This document shows, in pieces, positions 33,254 to 42,053 of a DNA stretch of 64,000 nucleotides (position 1 is its first letter; the number at the start of each line of letters is the position of its first letter). The notes under the pieces were generated by a model. It was given only the letters and a program-made list of their open reading frames with translations, was not told the origin of the DNA and searched no databases. The position numbers and the translations under genes are program-made. Origin of the DNA: Clostridia bacterium (GTDB lineage: Bacteria > Bacillota > Clostridia > Christensenellales > CAG-138); assembly GCA_017438865.1 (NCBI GenBank), contig JAFRUN010000063.1, positions 1 to 64,000 on the forward strand, read 5' to 3'.

Positions 33254-35079
33254 ACGATCCTGCGGAACATTTTTTCAAGCTCCGCTTCGGAGATCCGGAC
33301 AACGACGGGACGTCCGTGCGGACAGGTCAGCGGGATCTCCCCTTTCATGAACTGAACGATCAGCGCGGAGATTTCTTCGCGCGAAACCGGCTCGCCGCCT
33401 TTGATCGCATGCTTGCATGCCGACTGCATCAAACGCTCCCGGACAAGCTCGTTCCTGACATCCTTCCCGCATTCGTTCAGGATCGAAAGGACGGCATGCA
33501 GATACGCTTCGTTCAGCATCTGCCCGTTCAGCACCGGCACTTCCGACAAAAGCAGCGCGGTTGCGCCGGATCGTGTCAGTCCGAAACCGAGCTCCGAGAA
33601 TGCGGCTTGATCGGATTCCCAGACGGTGATCTCGGACGGCGTCAGCGTGACCTCCCTGGGCACGAGAAGCTGCTGCGACGAAAGCTCGGTCTTCCGCAAA
33701 GTCAGTTCTTCATACAGCTTGCGTTCGTGCGCTGCGTGCTGATCGATCAAAAACATATTCTGCCCGCACGTTACGATCCAGTACGTCCGGAACACGCATC
33801 CCACGATGTCGATCGGTTCGTCCGTAAACAGCGGAGAAACGGTCTCTGCTTTCCGAATCTCCGGCGCGCTGCCGGTCCGCACGGTAAAGCTCGGCACACT
33901 GCCCGAAGAACTCTTCTCGCGGAACGTATTGTAATTGCTCTCGCGGTACGAGGACGGACCGCCTTTCACGGCGTATTCATGAAAATCCACGCGCGGAACG
34001 GGGATCGGTGAGTACGGTGCAGCCGGCTGTTTTTCGCGGATCTCCGGCTGTTTCGGAACGACGTGATCGAACGCGGATTCGATATGTTTTTCACTTGCGC
34101 CGAGCGCGAGCTTCGCCGCCGCGGAAACGCCGGTAAAGACACGGTTTTCATCGGCAAAGCGCACCTCCGATTTGGTCGGATGCACGTTCACGTCCACTTC
34201 CTGCGGCGCAAGGGAAAGATTCAGCACAAAGAACGGAAATCTGCCGATCATCAGCCGCGTGTCATATGCCTGCGCAACGGCGGCGGAAACCGACGCGGAG
34301 CGGATCGAGCGTCCGTTGATGAACAGCGTCTGGAACGTCCGGTTGTTGCGGGAGATCTCGGGAAGCCCCAGATACCCCTCCACCTTCATATAGCCGTTGT
34401 CATAGTCCACGCTCACGAGCTTCTCCGCAACGGTCGCGCCGTATACGCAGAAAACGGCGTTGTAGAGATTCCCGTCACCGTAGGTTTCGTACACGGTCTT
34501 CCCGTCGGCTTCATAGCGGAAGGAGATCTCCGGTCTTGCCAGGATCATCTTTCCGATATAGTCGCCGATATACCCCGCCTCGGTGCGCGCAGACTTCAGA
34601 AACTTCAGCCGCGCCGGAACGGAAGCGAACAGCTCTTCGACGACGAACGTCGTTCCGAATACACAGGGCGAATCCTCTTCGCTCACGACGGCGCCGTTGT
34701 CTATCAACAGTTTCGTCCCGACGTCCGCATCCTTTTGCCGCGTCGTCATGGTGACGCGCGAAACCGACGCGATGGACGCAAGCGCCTCGCCGCGGAATCC
34801 GAGCGTCGTCACATGCGAAAGGTCCTCCGCCGTTGAGATCTTGCTGGTGGCGTGGCGCAAAAACGCATTCCGGCAGTCCTCCCGCGCGATACCGCAGCCG
34901 TTGTCGGTCACGGTGATGCTGCGCATACCGCCGTTTTCGATGCGAACGGTAACGGCGGTCGCGCCGGCGTCGATCGCGTTTTCGACAAGCTCCTTTACAA
35001 CGGAAGCCGGTCGTTCCACGACCTCGCCCGCGGCGATCTGATTGGCGACCTGCGGTTTCAGAACCCGAATGACGGACAT
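33250..35079 (-). CDS. mutL: DNA mismatch repair protein MutL, endonuclease type
   Basis: A 609-aa protein with the N-terminal GHKL ATPase (VVKELVENAIDAGAT, VTDNGCGI, LGFRGEALASI) and the C-terminal dimerisation domain. The C-domain carries DQHAAHERKLYEE, matching the DQHA-x2-E-x4-E metal site, so it should be a nicking endonuclease as in Bacillus and eukaryotes, not the E. coli type. A linker of about 100 residues separates the domains. It lies 3 nt after mutS and overlaps miaA by 4 nt. Confidence 0.96.
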   Translation of the reverse strand: MSVIRVLKPQVANQIAAGEVVERPASVVKELVENAIDAGATAVTVRIENGGMRSITVTDNGCGIAREDCRNAFLRHATSKISTAEDLSHVTTLGFRGEALASIASVSRVTMTTRQKDADVGTKLLIDNGAVVSEEDSPCVFGTTFVVEELFASVPARLKFLKSARTEAGYIGDYIGKMILARPEISFRYEADGKTVYETYGDGNLYNAVFCVYGATVAEKLVSVDYDNGYMKVEGYLGLPEISRNNRTFQTLFINGRSIRSASVSAAVAQAYDTRLMIGRFPFFVLNLSLAPQEVDVNVHPTKSEVRFADENRVFTGVSAAAKLALGASEKHIESAFDHVVPKQPEIREKQPAAPYSPIPVPRVDFHEYAVKGGPSSYRESNYNTFREKSSSGSVPSFTVRTGSAPEIRKAETVSPLFTDEPIDIVGCVFRTYWIVTCGQNMFLIDQHAAHERKLYEELTLRKTELSSQQLLVPREVTLTPSEITVWESDQAAFSELGFGLTRSGATALLLSEVPVLNGQMLNEAYLHAVLSILNECGKDVRNELVRERLMQSACKHAIKGGEPVSREEISALIVQFMKGEIPLTCPHGRPVVVRISEAELEKMFRRIV

Positions 35080-35082
35080 GCG

Positions 35083-37677
35083 TTATTCTCCTTTCAGCGC
35101 ATCCGTATAGGAATGCAGTTTCATAAACGCCTCGATCGGCGTCATATGATCGAGATCCAGCTTACAAAGATCGTTCAGGATCGACTGCCGCACCTTCGAT
35201 TCCACCGTCGGCTCCGTGTGTGCGGGCTCCTTTGTATCGCGGACCAGAAGATCGGACTGTTCCAGCTCGCCGAGGATCTCCTTTGCCCTGCCGATCACGG
35301 ATTCCGGAAGCCCGGCGAGCTTTGCGACCTGAATGCCGAAACTCTTGTCGGCGGAGCCCCTTACGATTTTCCGAAGGAACAAAACGTCGTCCCCGATCTC
35401 CTTGACGGTGATGCGGTAGTTCACAACGCCCTCGAGCTTTCCTTCCAGCTCGGTCAGCTCATGGTAATGCGTTGCGAACAGCGTCTTTGCGCCGCAAAGG
35501 ATGGGATTCGCGATATGTTCGAGGACCGCCCACGCGATGGACAGACCGTCGAACGTGCTTGTCCCGCGTCCGATCTCGTCGAGGATCAGCAGACTGTCCT
35601 TCGTGGCGTTGTTAATAATGTTCGCCATCTCGCTCATCTCGACCATAAAGGTGCTCTGACCCGAGGCAAGATCGTCGCTCGCGCCGATGCGCGTGAAGAT
35701 GCGGTCTACGATGCCGATCTCCGCTTCATCCGCCGGCACGAACGAACCGATGTGCGCCATCAGGGTGATCAGTGCGACCTGACGCATATACGTCGATTTC
35801 CCCGCCATGTTCGGACCGGTCACAATGAGAAGCCGGTTGTTTTCGAGATCGAGGTTCACGTCGTTCGGGATAAACCCGTTTTTCATGGTCTGTTCCACGA
35901 TCGGATGCCGTCCGTTGACGATACGGATCACAGGCGTGTCCGCGATCGACGGCATGACGTACCGGTTGGAGACGGCGACGTCGGCAAGCGCACGGAACAC
36001 ATCAAGCCGCGCAAGCAGCGCAGCGTCCTGCTGCAGACGTTCGGTGCAGGCGAGCAGCGATTCGCGTACTTCGCGGAACAGTTCGGCTTCGAGTTCCAGA
36101 AGCCGGTCCGTCGCGCCGAGGATCTTGCGCTCAAGCTCTTTGAGCTCCGGCGTGATGTAACGCTCCGCGTTTGCAAGCGTCTGCTTGCGTTCGTAATAAT
36201 ACGGAACGTTCGGCGTAAAGGATTTGGAAACCTCGATATAATACCCGAAGACGCGGTTATATCCGATCCGAAGCGTTTTGATCCCGGTTGCTTCGCGTTC
36301 GCGTGCAACGATCCGGTCGAGCATCTCCTGGCTGTCGCCGGAGACCGCACGCAGTTCGTCGACTTCCGCATTGTAACCCTTGCGGATCAGACCGCCGTCC
36401 TTGATATTGACGGGCGGATTCGGATCGATCGCGGCGTCGATCAGGCCGATCACATCGTCCATCGGATCGAGATCGCGGACGATCGAGTCGATCGCTTCCG
36501 TCGGAATGCCGCAGAGCAGCATCGTGATCGGCGTGACCTGCCGGAGCGAGTTCATCAGCGCGATGCAGTCGCGTCCGTTGATCGTGCCGTATGCGATCTT
36601 GCTGGTCAGCCGTTCGATGTCATAGACGGAATCGAGATATTCGCCGAGCATCTTGCGCGTTCTGAGATCGCGGACAAACGCGTCGACCGCCTGCAGACGG
36701 TATACGATCTCGTTCTTTGTCTGCAGCGGACAGTCGATCCAGTTGCGCAGAAGACGCGCGCCCATACTGGTTTTGGTCGCATCCAGAAGATACAGGAGCG
36801 TGCTCTTTTTGCTTCCGTTGAACTGCAGCGGCTGCGTCAGCTCGAGGTTCCTTCTGGTCGAAGCGTCAAGCTGCATAAAGGCGGAGCGGTTTAACAGCTT
36901 GATCGTATGGATGTGCGAAAGCGCGTTTTTCTGTGTGTCTTCGAGATACGAGAGCAGCGCGCCCGCGGCGCCGACCGCAAGCGTCTTCCCCTCCAGTCCG
37001 TAGCCCTTCAGCGAAGCGACGCCGAAGTGCTGTGTCAGACGCTTTTCCGCCTGCTCGGGATGGAACCGCACGTTCGCGAGCTTTTCAAGATAGTAGCCGG
37101 AACGGATGCGTTTTAAGAGATACTCCTGCTCAAAGAGCTGCTCGTTTGCGACGATCTCGGAAGGCGAAAGACGCGTGAGTTCGTCAAACAGGACCGTCTG
37201 CACATTGTTTCCGTAGACTTCGCACGAATAGAAAATGCCGGTGGAAATATCCGAATAGGCGTAGCCGATCCCGTTTGCCGAATAGTTCAGCGCAAAGATA
37301 TAGTTGTTCTTAGATCCGTCGAGCATCTTTTCCTCGATGACGGTTCCGGGCGTGATCACGCGCGTAACGGACCGCGTCACAAGCCCCTTTGCCAGCGCGG
37401 GATCCTCCATCTGCTCGCAGATGGCGACCTTGTGCCCCAGGGAAATCATCTTGTTGACGTAGGTGTCGACGGCATGATACGGCACGCCGCACATCGGCGC
37501 GCGTTCGTCAAGACCGCAGTCGCGTCTCGTCAGCGTGAGCTCAAGGATCTTCGATCCCTCGATCGCATCGTCGAAGAACATCTCGTAAAAGTCGCCGAGA
37601 CGATAGAAAAGGAAGCAATCCGGATATTGCTGCTTCACTTCCATATATTGGCGCATCATCGGCGTCAATTCGTTCAT
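35083..37677 (-). CDS. mutS: DNA mismatch repair protein MutS
   Basis: Recognises mismatches and recruits MutL. The 864-aa protein has the N-terminal mismatch-binding domain with LGDFYEMFFDDA (the Phe-x-Glu wedge FYE), the connector and lever domains, and the ATPase with Walker A TGPNMAGKST, then LILDEIGRGTSTFDG and the FATHYHEL motif. Full length (E. coli 853 aa). Overlaps ricA by 4 nt and precedes mutL by 3 nt, so the pair is surely co-expressed. Confidence 0.97.
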   Translation of the reverse strand: MNELTPMMRQYMEVKQQYPDCFLFYRLGDFYEMFFDDAIEGSKILELTLTRRDCGLDERAPMCGVPYHAVDTYVNKMISLGHKVAICEQMEDPALAKGLVTRSVTRVITPGTVIEEKMLDGSKNNYIFALNYSANGIGYAYSDISTGIFYSCEVYGNNVQTVLFDELTRLSPSEIVANEQLFEQEYLLKRIRSGYYLEKLANVRFHPEQAEKRLTQHFGVASLKGYGLEGKTLAVGAAGALLSYLEDTQKNALSHIHTIKLLNRSAFMQLDASTRRNLELTQPLQFNGSKKSTLLYLLDATKTSMGARLLRNWIDCPLQTKNEIVYRLQAVDAFVRDLRTRKMLGEYLDSVYDIERLTSKIAYGTINGRDCIALMNSLRQVTPITMLLCGIPTEAIDSIVRDLDPMDDVIGLIDAAIDPNPPVNIKDGGLIRKGYNAEVDELRAVSGDSQEMLDRIVAREREATGIKTLRIGYNRVFGYYIEVSKSFTPNVPYYYERKQTLANAERYITPELKELERKILGATDRLLELEAELFREVRESLLACTERLQQDAALLARLDVFRALADVAVSNRYVMPSIADTPVIRIVNGRHPIVEQTMKNGFIPNDVNLDLENNRLLIVTGPNMAGKSTYMRQVALITLMAHIGSFVPADEAEIGIVDRIFTRIGASDDLASGQSTFMVEMSEMANIINNATKDSLLILDEIGRGTSTFDGLSIAWAVLEHIANPILCGAKTLFATHYHELTELEGKLEGVVNYRITVKEIGDDVLFLRKIVRGSADKSFGIQVAKLAGLPESVIGRAKEILGELEQSDLLVRDTKEPAHTEPTVESKVRQSILNDLCKLDLDHMTPIEAFMKLHSYTDALKGE

Positions 37678-38006
37678 TTTTCTTCCTCCCGGGAGTCGCA
37701 GTCCTTATGACAGGAGCTGCAGTTGCAGTCGCACGGCATGGACATGGCGGCTTTTTCGCGAAGCGCGCGGTCCAGTGCATCCTTTGCCGCCGCAAACTCG
37801 CGGTACAACGGATTGCGGGAAATCTGCTCGGACATATATTCGACGTCGTTGGTAAGCCGGATCGCTTCCTGCGCGTCGTAATCCGGGTTTTGAATGAGGT
37901 CCATCAGCTGCTTTGTTTCCGCCTGATACGCGTCGATCAGTTCTATCAGCGCCTGATCCGCCTTGACCTTTTCACTCAGCTCGAGGTACGTTTTCAATTC
38001 ATGCAT
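37674..38006 (-). CDS. ricA: RicA/YmcA-like YlbF-family protein with Cys-rich tail
   Basis: A 110-aa helical protein of the YlbF/YmcA family (PF06133). In B. subtilis YmcA (RicA), YlbF and YaaT form an Fe-S-containing complex that affects RNase Y activity, competence and sporulation. Assignment as RicA rests on position: miaB-ymcA-cotE-mutS is the Bacillus order. The tail has five cysteines in CDCNCSSCHKDC, a likely Fe-S or metal site. cotE is missing. Overlaps miaB by 8 nt and mutS by 4 nt. Confidence 0.82.
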   Translation of the reverse strand: MHELKTYLELSEKVKADQALIELIDAYQAETKQLMDLIQNPDYDAQEAIRLTNDVEYMSEQISRNPLYREFAAAKDALDRALREKAAMSMPCDCNCSSCHKDCDSREEEK

Positions 38007-39408
38007 GGATCATTTCTCCCAACAAAGAGTTTTTATTTGTTTTCGTCACTTTTACGGTGACGTACCGGTTCAAAAGCGTCTGATCGCCCGGGAAATACAC
38101 CATCTTGAAGTTTGGATACTTGCCGTACAGCATGGTCGTTTCGCCGCGGCAGTCGCAGCCCTCAACCAGAACCTCGCCGACATATCCGATATATTTCTCG
38201 TTGTTTTCGACGGTTTTTTCCGCCTGTAAAGCGTTCAGCGCGGCAAGCCGCCGCTTTTTGACGGGTTCGGGGATCTGATCTTCCATCCCCGCCGCAACGG
38301 TTCCCTGCCGCGGAGAATAGGCGAACGTGAAGGCCGCGGCAAACCCGACTTCTTTCACAAGCGACATCGTGTCGTTGAACGCCTCCTCCGTCTCTCCCGG
38401 AAAACCGACGATGATATCCGTCGTAAACTCGATGTCGGGAACGGCTTCCCGAAGACGCTGCACGATCGAAAGATAATGCTCGCGCGTGTACCTGCGGTTC
38501 ATGCGCTTTAAGACTCCGTCGTTGCCCGACTGCACCGGCAGATGCACATGATGGCATACGTTCGGGATCTCCGCAACGGCACGGATGACGTCGTCGTTCA
38601 GGTCCTTCGGGTGCGAGGACATGAACCGGATCCGCCTGAGCCCCGGAACGTCCGAAACATATCGCAGCAGATCGGCAAAATGCATGCCCGTCGATCCGTC
38701 GTTGCCGTAGGAATTGACGTTCTGCCCGAGCAGCGTGATTTCACTGATGCCGCTGCTGACCAGCGAAACGATTTCCCGCTTTACGTCCTCCGGACGCCGC
38801 GACCGTTCACGCCCGCGCACATACGGAACGATGCAGTACGAGCAGAAGTTGTCGCAGCCGTACATGATGTTGACAAACGCGCTGCGGGGATTGTCCCGCA
38901 TTTTCGGAAGCCCCTCTGCGATCGCATCTTCCGCGCGGTCGGTGACGGCGATCCGCTCGCCGTTCAGAACGGCCTGCAGCATGGACGGAAACCGGTGCAG
39001 AACGTTCGTTCCGAATACCAGACTGACGTGCGGGAACCGCTTTAAGAGCTTTTTCGCGACGCCCTCCTGTTGCATCATGCAGCCGCATACGCCGATGATC
39101 GTGCCGGGACGCGCGCCCTTCAGCTCCTTCAGCGCGCCGATATTCCCCATCAGTCGCTTTTCCGCATGGTCTCTTACGCAGCAGGTATTGAACAGAATGA
39201 AGTCCGCGGATTCCTTGTCCGCCGCTTCCGTATATCCGATTTCACAGAGCCAACCCTTGATCGTTTCGCTGTCGCGGACGTTCATCTGACAGCCGAACGT
39301 TTCCACGAAAAACGTCAATCCGCGCGGCTCGATCTCCTCTGAAAGCGCGAACGCGATACGTTTTTGTTCGTCAAGCTCGTTCTGTGAAATGAAATTGTTC
39401 GTTTTCAT
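37999..39408 (-). CDS. miaB: tRNA-2-methylthio-N6-dimethylallyladenosine synthase
   Basis: A 469-aa radical SAM methylthiotransferase that converts i6A37 to ms2i6A37. The N-terminal MTTase domain has Fe-S ligands C40 (FGCQMN), C76 and C110; the radical SAM cluster is C183-x3-C187-x2-C190 (YGCDNFCSYC), followed by VPYVRGRERSR; a TRAM domain closes the protein. The N-terminal extension of about 30 residues is typical of Gram-positive MiaB. GGAG lies 9 nt before the ATG. First gene of the run through ynbB. Confidence 0.96.
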   Translation of the reverse strand: MKTNNFISQNELDEQKRIAFALSEEIEPRGLTFFVETFGCQMNVRDSETIKGWLCEIGYTEAADKESADFILFNTCCVRDHAEKRLMGNIGALKELKGARPGTIIGVCGCMMQQEGVAKKLLKRFPHVSLVFGTNVLHRFPSMLQAVLNGERIAVTDRAEDAIAEGLPKMRDNPRSAFVNIMYGCDNFCSYCIVPYVRGRERSRRPEDVKREIVSLVSSGISEITLLGQNVNSYGNDGSTGMHFADLLRYVSDVPGLRRIRFMSSHPKDLNDDVIRAVAEIPNVCHHVHLPVQSGNDGVLKRMNRRYTREHYLSIVQRLREAVPDIEFTTDIIVGFPGETEEAFNDTMSLVKEVGFAAAFTFAYSPRQGTVAAGMEDQIPEPVKKRRLAALNALQAEKTVENNEKYIGYVGEVLVEGCDCRGETTMLYGKYPNFKMVYFPGDQTLLNRYVTVKVTKTNKNSLLGEMIHA

Positions 39409-39437
39409 TCAACATAATCTCCATAAAATTTCATTTT

Positions 39438-39466
39438 ATTATACTACAATCCGATCCATCATTCAA
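39438..39466 (-). promoter_or_regulatory. Promoter of the miaB-ricA-mutS-mutL-miaA operon
   Basis: On the minus strand: TTGAAT (39466-39461), 17 nt, TATAAT (39443-39438), about 30 nt before miaB. All genes from miaB to ynbB overlap or are within 3 nt, and I see no other promoter. Confidence 0.85.
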
Positions 39467-39562
39467 GAATGATTTCATTCGGCGGTTACAGATTTTTCCG
39501 TTCATATTTCTTCGAACTTTGCAGAAATTAAGGGTAACAAATCCGACAAGGAGGTGAAATAC

Positions 39563-39754
39563 ATGGCACGAAACAGCAACACGGTTCCCGAATCCAAGAG
39601 CAAGCTGCAGTCGTTTAAGAGCGAGGTCGCTTCCTCTCTGAATATCGACCTGAAGCAGGGTTACAACGGCGATCTGACTTCCCGCGAAGCGGGCAGCATC
39701 GGCGGCGAAATGGTTAAGCGCATGATCGCTTATGCCGAGAAGAATCTTCACTGA
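39563..39754 (+). CDS. Alpha/beta-type small acid-soluble spore protein 1
   Basis: A 63-aa DNA-binding spore protein that coats and protects spore DNA. It carries the family core LKSEVASSLNI-like helix, then GYNGDLTSREAGSIGGEMVKRMI, with the conserved GDLTSREAG and GGxMVK segments; the germination protease site (family consensus around E-(F/I)-A) corresponds to KSEVASS. AAGGAGGTG precedes the ATG by 6 nt, favouring 39563 over the ATG at 39554. A forespore (sigma-G) promoter is expected, but I could not find a convincing one. 19 nt before its paralogue. Confidence 0.95.
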   Translation: MARNSNTVPESKSKLQSFKSEVASSLNIDLKQGYNGDLTSREAGSIGGEMVKRMIAYAEKNLH

Positions 39755-39773
39755 AAGAAAGGAGTAAAACAAC

Positions 39774-39986
39774 ATGAGCAGAAACGGTGCTTTGATTCCC
39801 GAAAGCAAGCAGTCGCTTCAGAACTTCAAGTATGAAGTCGCGAATTCTCTCAATGTGGATCTGAAACAGGGCTATAACGGCGACCTGACCTCGCGCGAAG
39901 CGGGTTCCGTCGGCGGTGAAATGGTCAAGCGTATGATTGCATACGCCCAGAACAACATGAACGGATCCTCGTCCATGATGAGATAA
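39774..39986 (+). CDS. Alpha/beta-type small acid-soluble spore protein 2
   Basis: A 70-aa paralogue of the preceding SASP: the GYNGDLTSREAGS-GGEMVKRMIAYA core is identical except at one position, with a slightly longer C-terminus ending in Ser/Met residues. AAAGGAG lies upstream. A recent tandem duplication is likely; the two should form one transcript ended by the palindrome at 40004. Together they are the clearest proof that this organism makes spores. Confidence 0.95.
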   Translation: MSRNGALIPESKQSLQNFKYEVANSLNVDLKQGYNGDLTSREAGSVGGEMVKRMIAYAQNNMNGSSSMMR

Positions 39987-40003
39987 ACAAAAAACAACGT
40001 GAA

Positions 40004-40035
40004 GATAAAATCGCCGTGATCACGGCGATTTTATC
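40004..40035. terminator. Bidirectional terminator between SASP and recG genes
   Basis: 32-nt perfect palindrome (GATAAAATCGCCGTGA and its complement) with A/T-rich ends. It covers the recG stop codon at 40034-40036. Confidence 0.85.
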
Positions 40036-42019
40036 AGTTGTATGTAATTTCTTTCAGCTGCCGGTATCGGTTGTTTGCTTCCTGCAGAAGCGCGTTGTGC
40101 TGCACTGTCGGAAGCGAGAACGCCTCGTTTGCGGCGGCGGAAGCAAGCTCGATGATCTCCGCCGTACTGCCCGCGGGAATACCGGGCCCTTCCCCGTCTC
40201 CGCTTTGCCGCACGCCGAACAGATCTCCGCTTCCGCGCATTTCAAGGTCCGTCTGTGCGATCTGAAACCCGTCCGTGCTCGCCAGCATCGCTTCGATACG
40301 CTGCCGGGACAGGTCGCCGGGCTTTTTGGCAAGCAGATAGCAATGCGACTGCTTTACGCCGCGTCCGACGCGTCCCCGAAGCTGATGCAGCGTTGCAAGT
40401 CCGAAATGGTCGGCGCCTTCGATCACCATCGACGTTGCTTCCGGTACGTCCACACCGACTTCGACGACGGTCGTGGAGATCAGCACGGAGATTCGTCCGT
40501 CGCGGAACGCTTCCATCGTCGCCCGCTTCTTCTGCTCCTTCATCTGTCCGTGCAGAATACCGATGCTGCATTCGGGGATCAGCGCTTTGATCTCGGCATA
40601 CAGCTCCTCAAGCGACAGCCCCTCGTATCCTTCCGTCGGCTCGATCAGCGGACAGACGATGTATGCGCGCTCGCCTTTTTCGGCGCAGGCGGCAAGATGC
40701 CGGTACAGATCGCGGCGCTTGTCCTGCGGAACGAAGTGCGTTTTGACAGGCATTCTGCCGGGCGGCATCATATCGATCAGGGACAGATCGAGATCGGCAT
40801 AGATCAGCAGCGCAAGCGTTCGAGGGATCGGCGTCGCCGACATAACGAGAACGTCCGGGCGGATCCCTTTCGATTCGATCTTTGCGCGCTGCATCACGCC
40901 GAAACGGTGCTGCTCGTCCGTCACAACGAGTCCGAGATCCGGAAATTGCACGGCGTCGGTCAGAAGCGCGTGCGTCCCGACGATCACGTTATGCTTGCCG
41001 GTTTCGATTTCCCGCAAAAGAGATTCCTTCTCTTTTTTTGCCATGCCGCCGACGTACAGGCAACTTTCCGGGAAACGCTTTTTCAGCGTGTTGTAATGCT
41101 GTTCGGCAAGCAGCTCCGTCGGTGCGAGCATAACGCCCTGCTTATGATTCGACACGGCGATTTCCAGCGCAAATTCGGCGACAAGCGTTTTTCCGCTTCC
41201 GACGTCGCCCTGGATCAGGCGGTTCATCGACCGGTCGGAGCCCATATCCGCCGCGACCTCGCGCATGGCGCGCATCTGCGCTTCGGTCGGCGCAAACGGC
41301 GCGGAACGGAGAAAGCCGGAAAGGACGTTTTCTGTTTTGAAACGAAAACCGTTCCTGCGGTTTTTCTCGTCTTTCAGGGAACGGATCGCCGTAAAGTACA
41401 GGAACGATTCCTCAAAGGACAGGCGCCGCTTCGCTTTGTTCAGGGATTCGGATGACGTCGGGAAATGGATCTCGCGCAGCGCGTCCTGATACGCCATCAA
41501 ATGATAACGATCAAGCCATTCGGTCGGAAGGATATCGGCGGGTTCGCTTTGATGCAGCACCGCTTCGACTGCATCGTGAATGACTGTCTGCGGCAACCCT
41601 TTGACCGACGGATAGACCGGCGTGATCCTGCCGTTTGTACGGGTTATCTGCGGGTTATAGACGACCGTTCCGCGTTTTTTGGAAACGAGTCCGTTGACAA
41701 AAAGCGTTTCGCCCGCGTGGAACTGATTCAGGCGGTACGGCTGATTCATCCAGCGAAGCGTTGCTTTTCCGGTGGGATCCGCCACGCGGAGCGAAACGAT
41801 ATACTTGCCCTTCAGATAGAATACGGTCGGATCCGACAGCACCGAGACGCGCAATGAAACCCGCTCTCCGTCGTCGGCGCATTTTATATCCGTGATCTGC
41901 GAATAATCAAGGTACTCTCGCGGATAAAAGTGCAAGAGATCTTCGGGGGTGCGGATTTGCAGTTCCGAAAAAAGAGCAAGGCGTTTCGGCCCGATGCCTT
42001 TGATGTCAGAAAGCTCCAT
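40034..42019 (-). CDS. recG: ATP-dependent DNA helicase RecG
   Basis: A 661-aa helicase that remodels stalled forks and Holliday junctions. N-terminal wedge/OB domain (LSDIKGIGPKR, then FYPREYLDYS), helicase motif I GDVGSGKT, motif II TDEQHRFG (DEQH), SATPIPRTL (III) and QLRGRVGRG (VI). The N-terminal sequence fits the ATG at 42019 exactly, yet that ATG directly follows a terminator hairpin with no Shine-Dalgarno. The fakA gene ends 34 nt upstream. The Bacillus fakA(yloV)-recG association is kept, without the serine dehydratase genes found between them there. Confidence 0.95.
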   Translation of the reverse strand: MELSDIKGIGPKRLALFSELQIRTPEDLLHFYPREYLDYSQITDIKCADDGERVSLRVSVLSDPTVFYLKGKYIVSLRVADPTGKATLRWMNQPYRLNQFHAGETLFVNGLVSKKRGTVVYNPQITRTNGRITPVYPSVKGLPQTVIHDAVEAVLHQSEPADILPTEWLDRYHLMAYQDALREIHFPTSSESLNKAKRRLSFEESFLYFTAIRSLKDEKNRRNGFRFKTENVLSGFLRSAPFAPTEAQMRAMREVAADMGSDRSMNRLIQGDVGSGKTLVAEFALEIAVSNHKQGVMLAPTELLAEQHYNTLKKRFPESCLYVGGMAKKEKESLLREIETGKHNVIVGTHALLTDAVQFPDLGLVVTDEQHRFGVMQRAKIESKGIRPDVLVMSATPIPRTLALLIYADLDLSLIDMMPPGRMPVKTHFVPQDKRRDLYRHLAACAEKGERAYIVCPLIEPTEGYEGLSLEELYAEIKALIPECSIGILHGQMKEQKKRATMEAFRDGRISVLISTTVVEVGVDVPEATSMVIEGADHFGLATLHQLRGRVGRGVKQSHCYLLAKKPGDLSRQRIEAMLASTDGFQIAQTDLEMRGSGDLFGVRQSGDGEGPGIPAGSTAEIIELASAAANEAFSLPTVQHNALLQEANNRYRQLKEITYN

Positions 42020-42023
42020 ACAG

Positions 42024-42045
42024 AAAAAGCCGCCTTTCGGCGGCT
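42024..42045 (-). terminator. Terminator-like hairpin abutting the recG start codon
   Basis: AGCCGCC/GGCGGCT stem with a 4-nt loop and five T on the minus strand (42028-42024). Only 4 nt separate the T run from the recG ATG (42019-42017). Confidence 0.8.
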
Positions 42046-42053
42046 CGGATCCG

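Noticed and set aside
39480..39552. Sigma-G promoter for the SASP genes
   Set aside because: CATATT at 39506 could be a -10, but no convincing -35 lies at the right distance.
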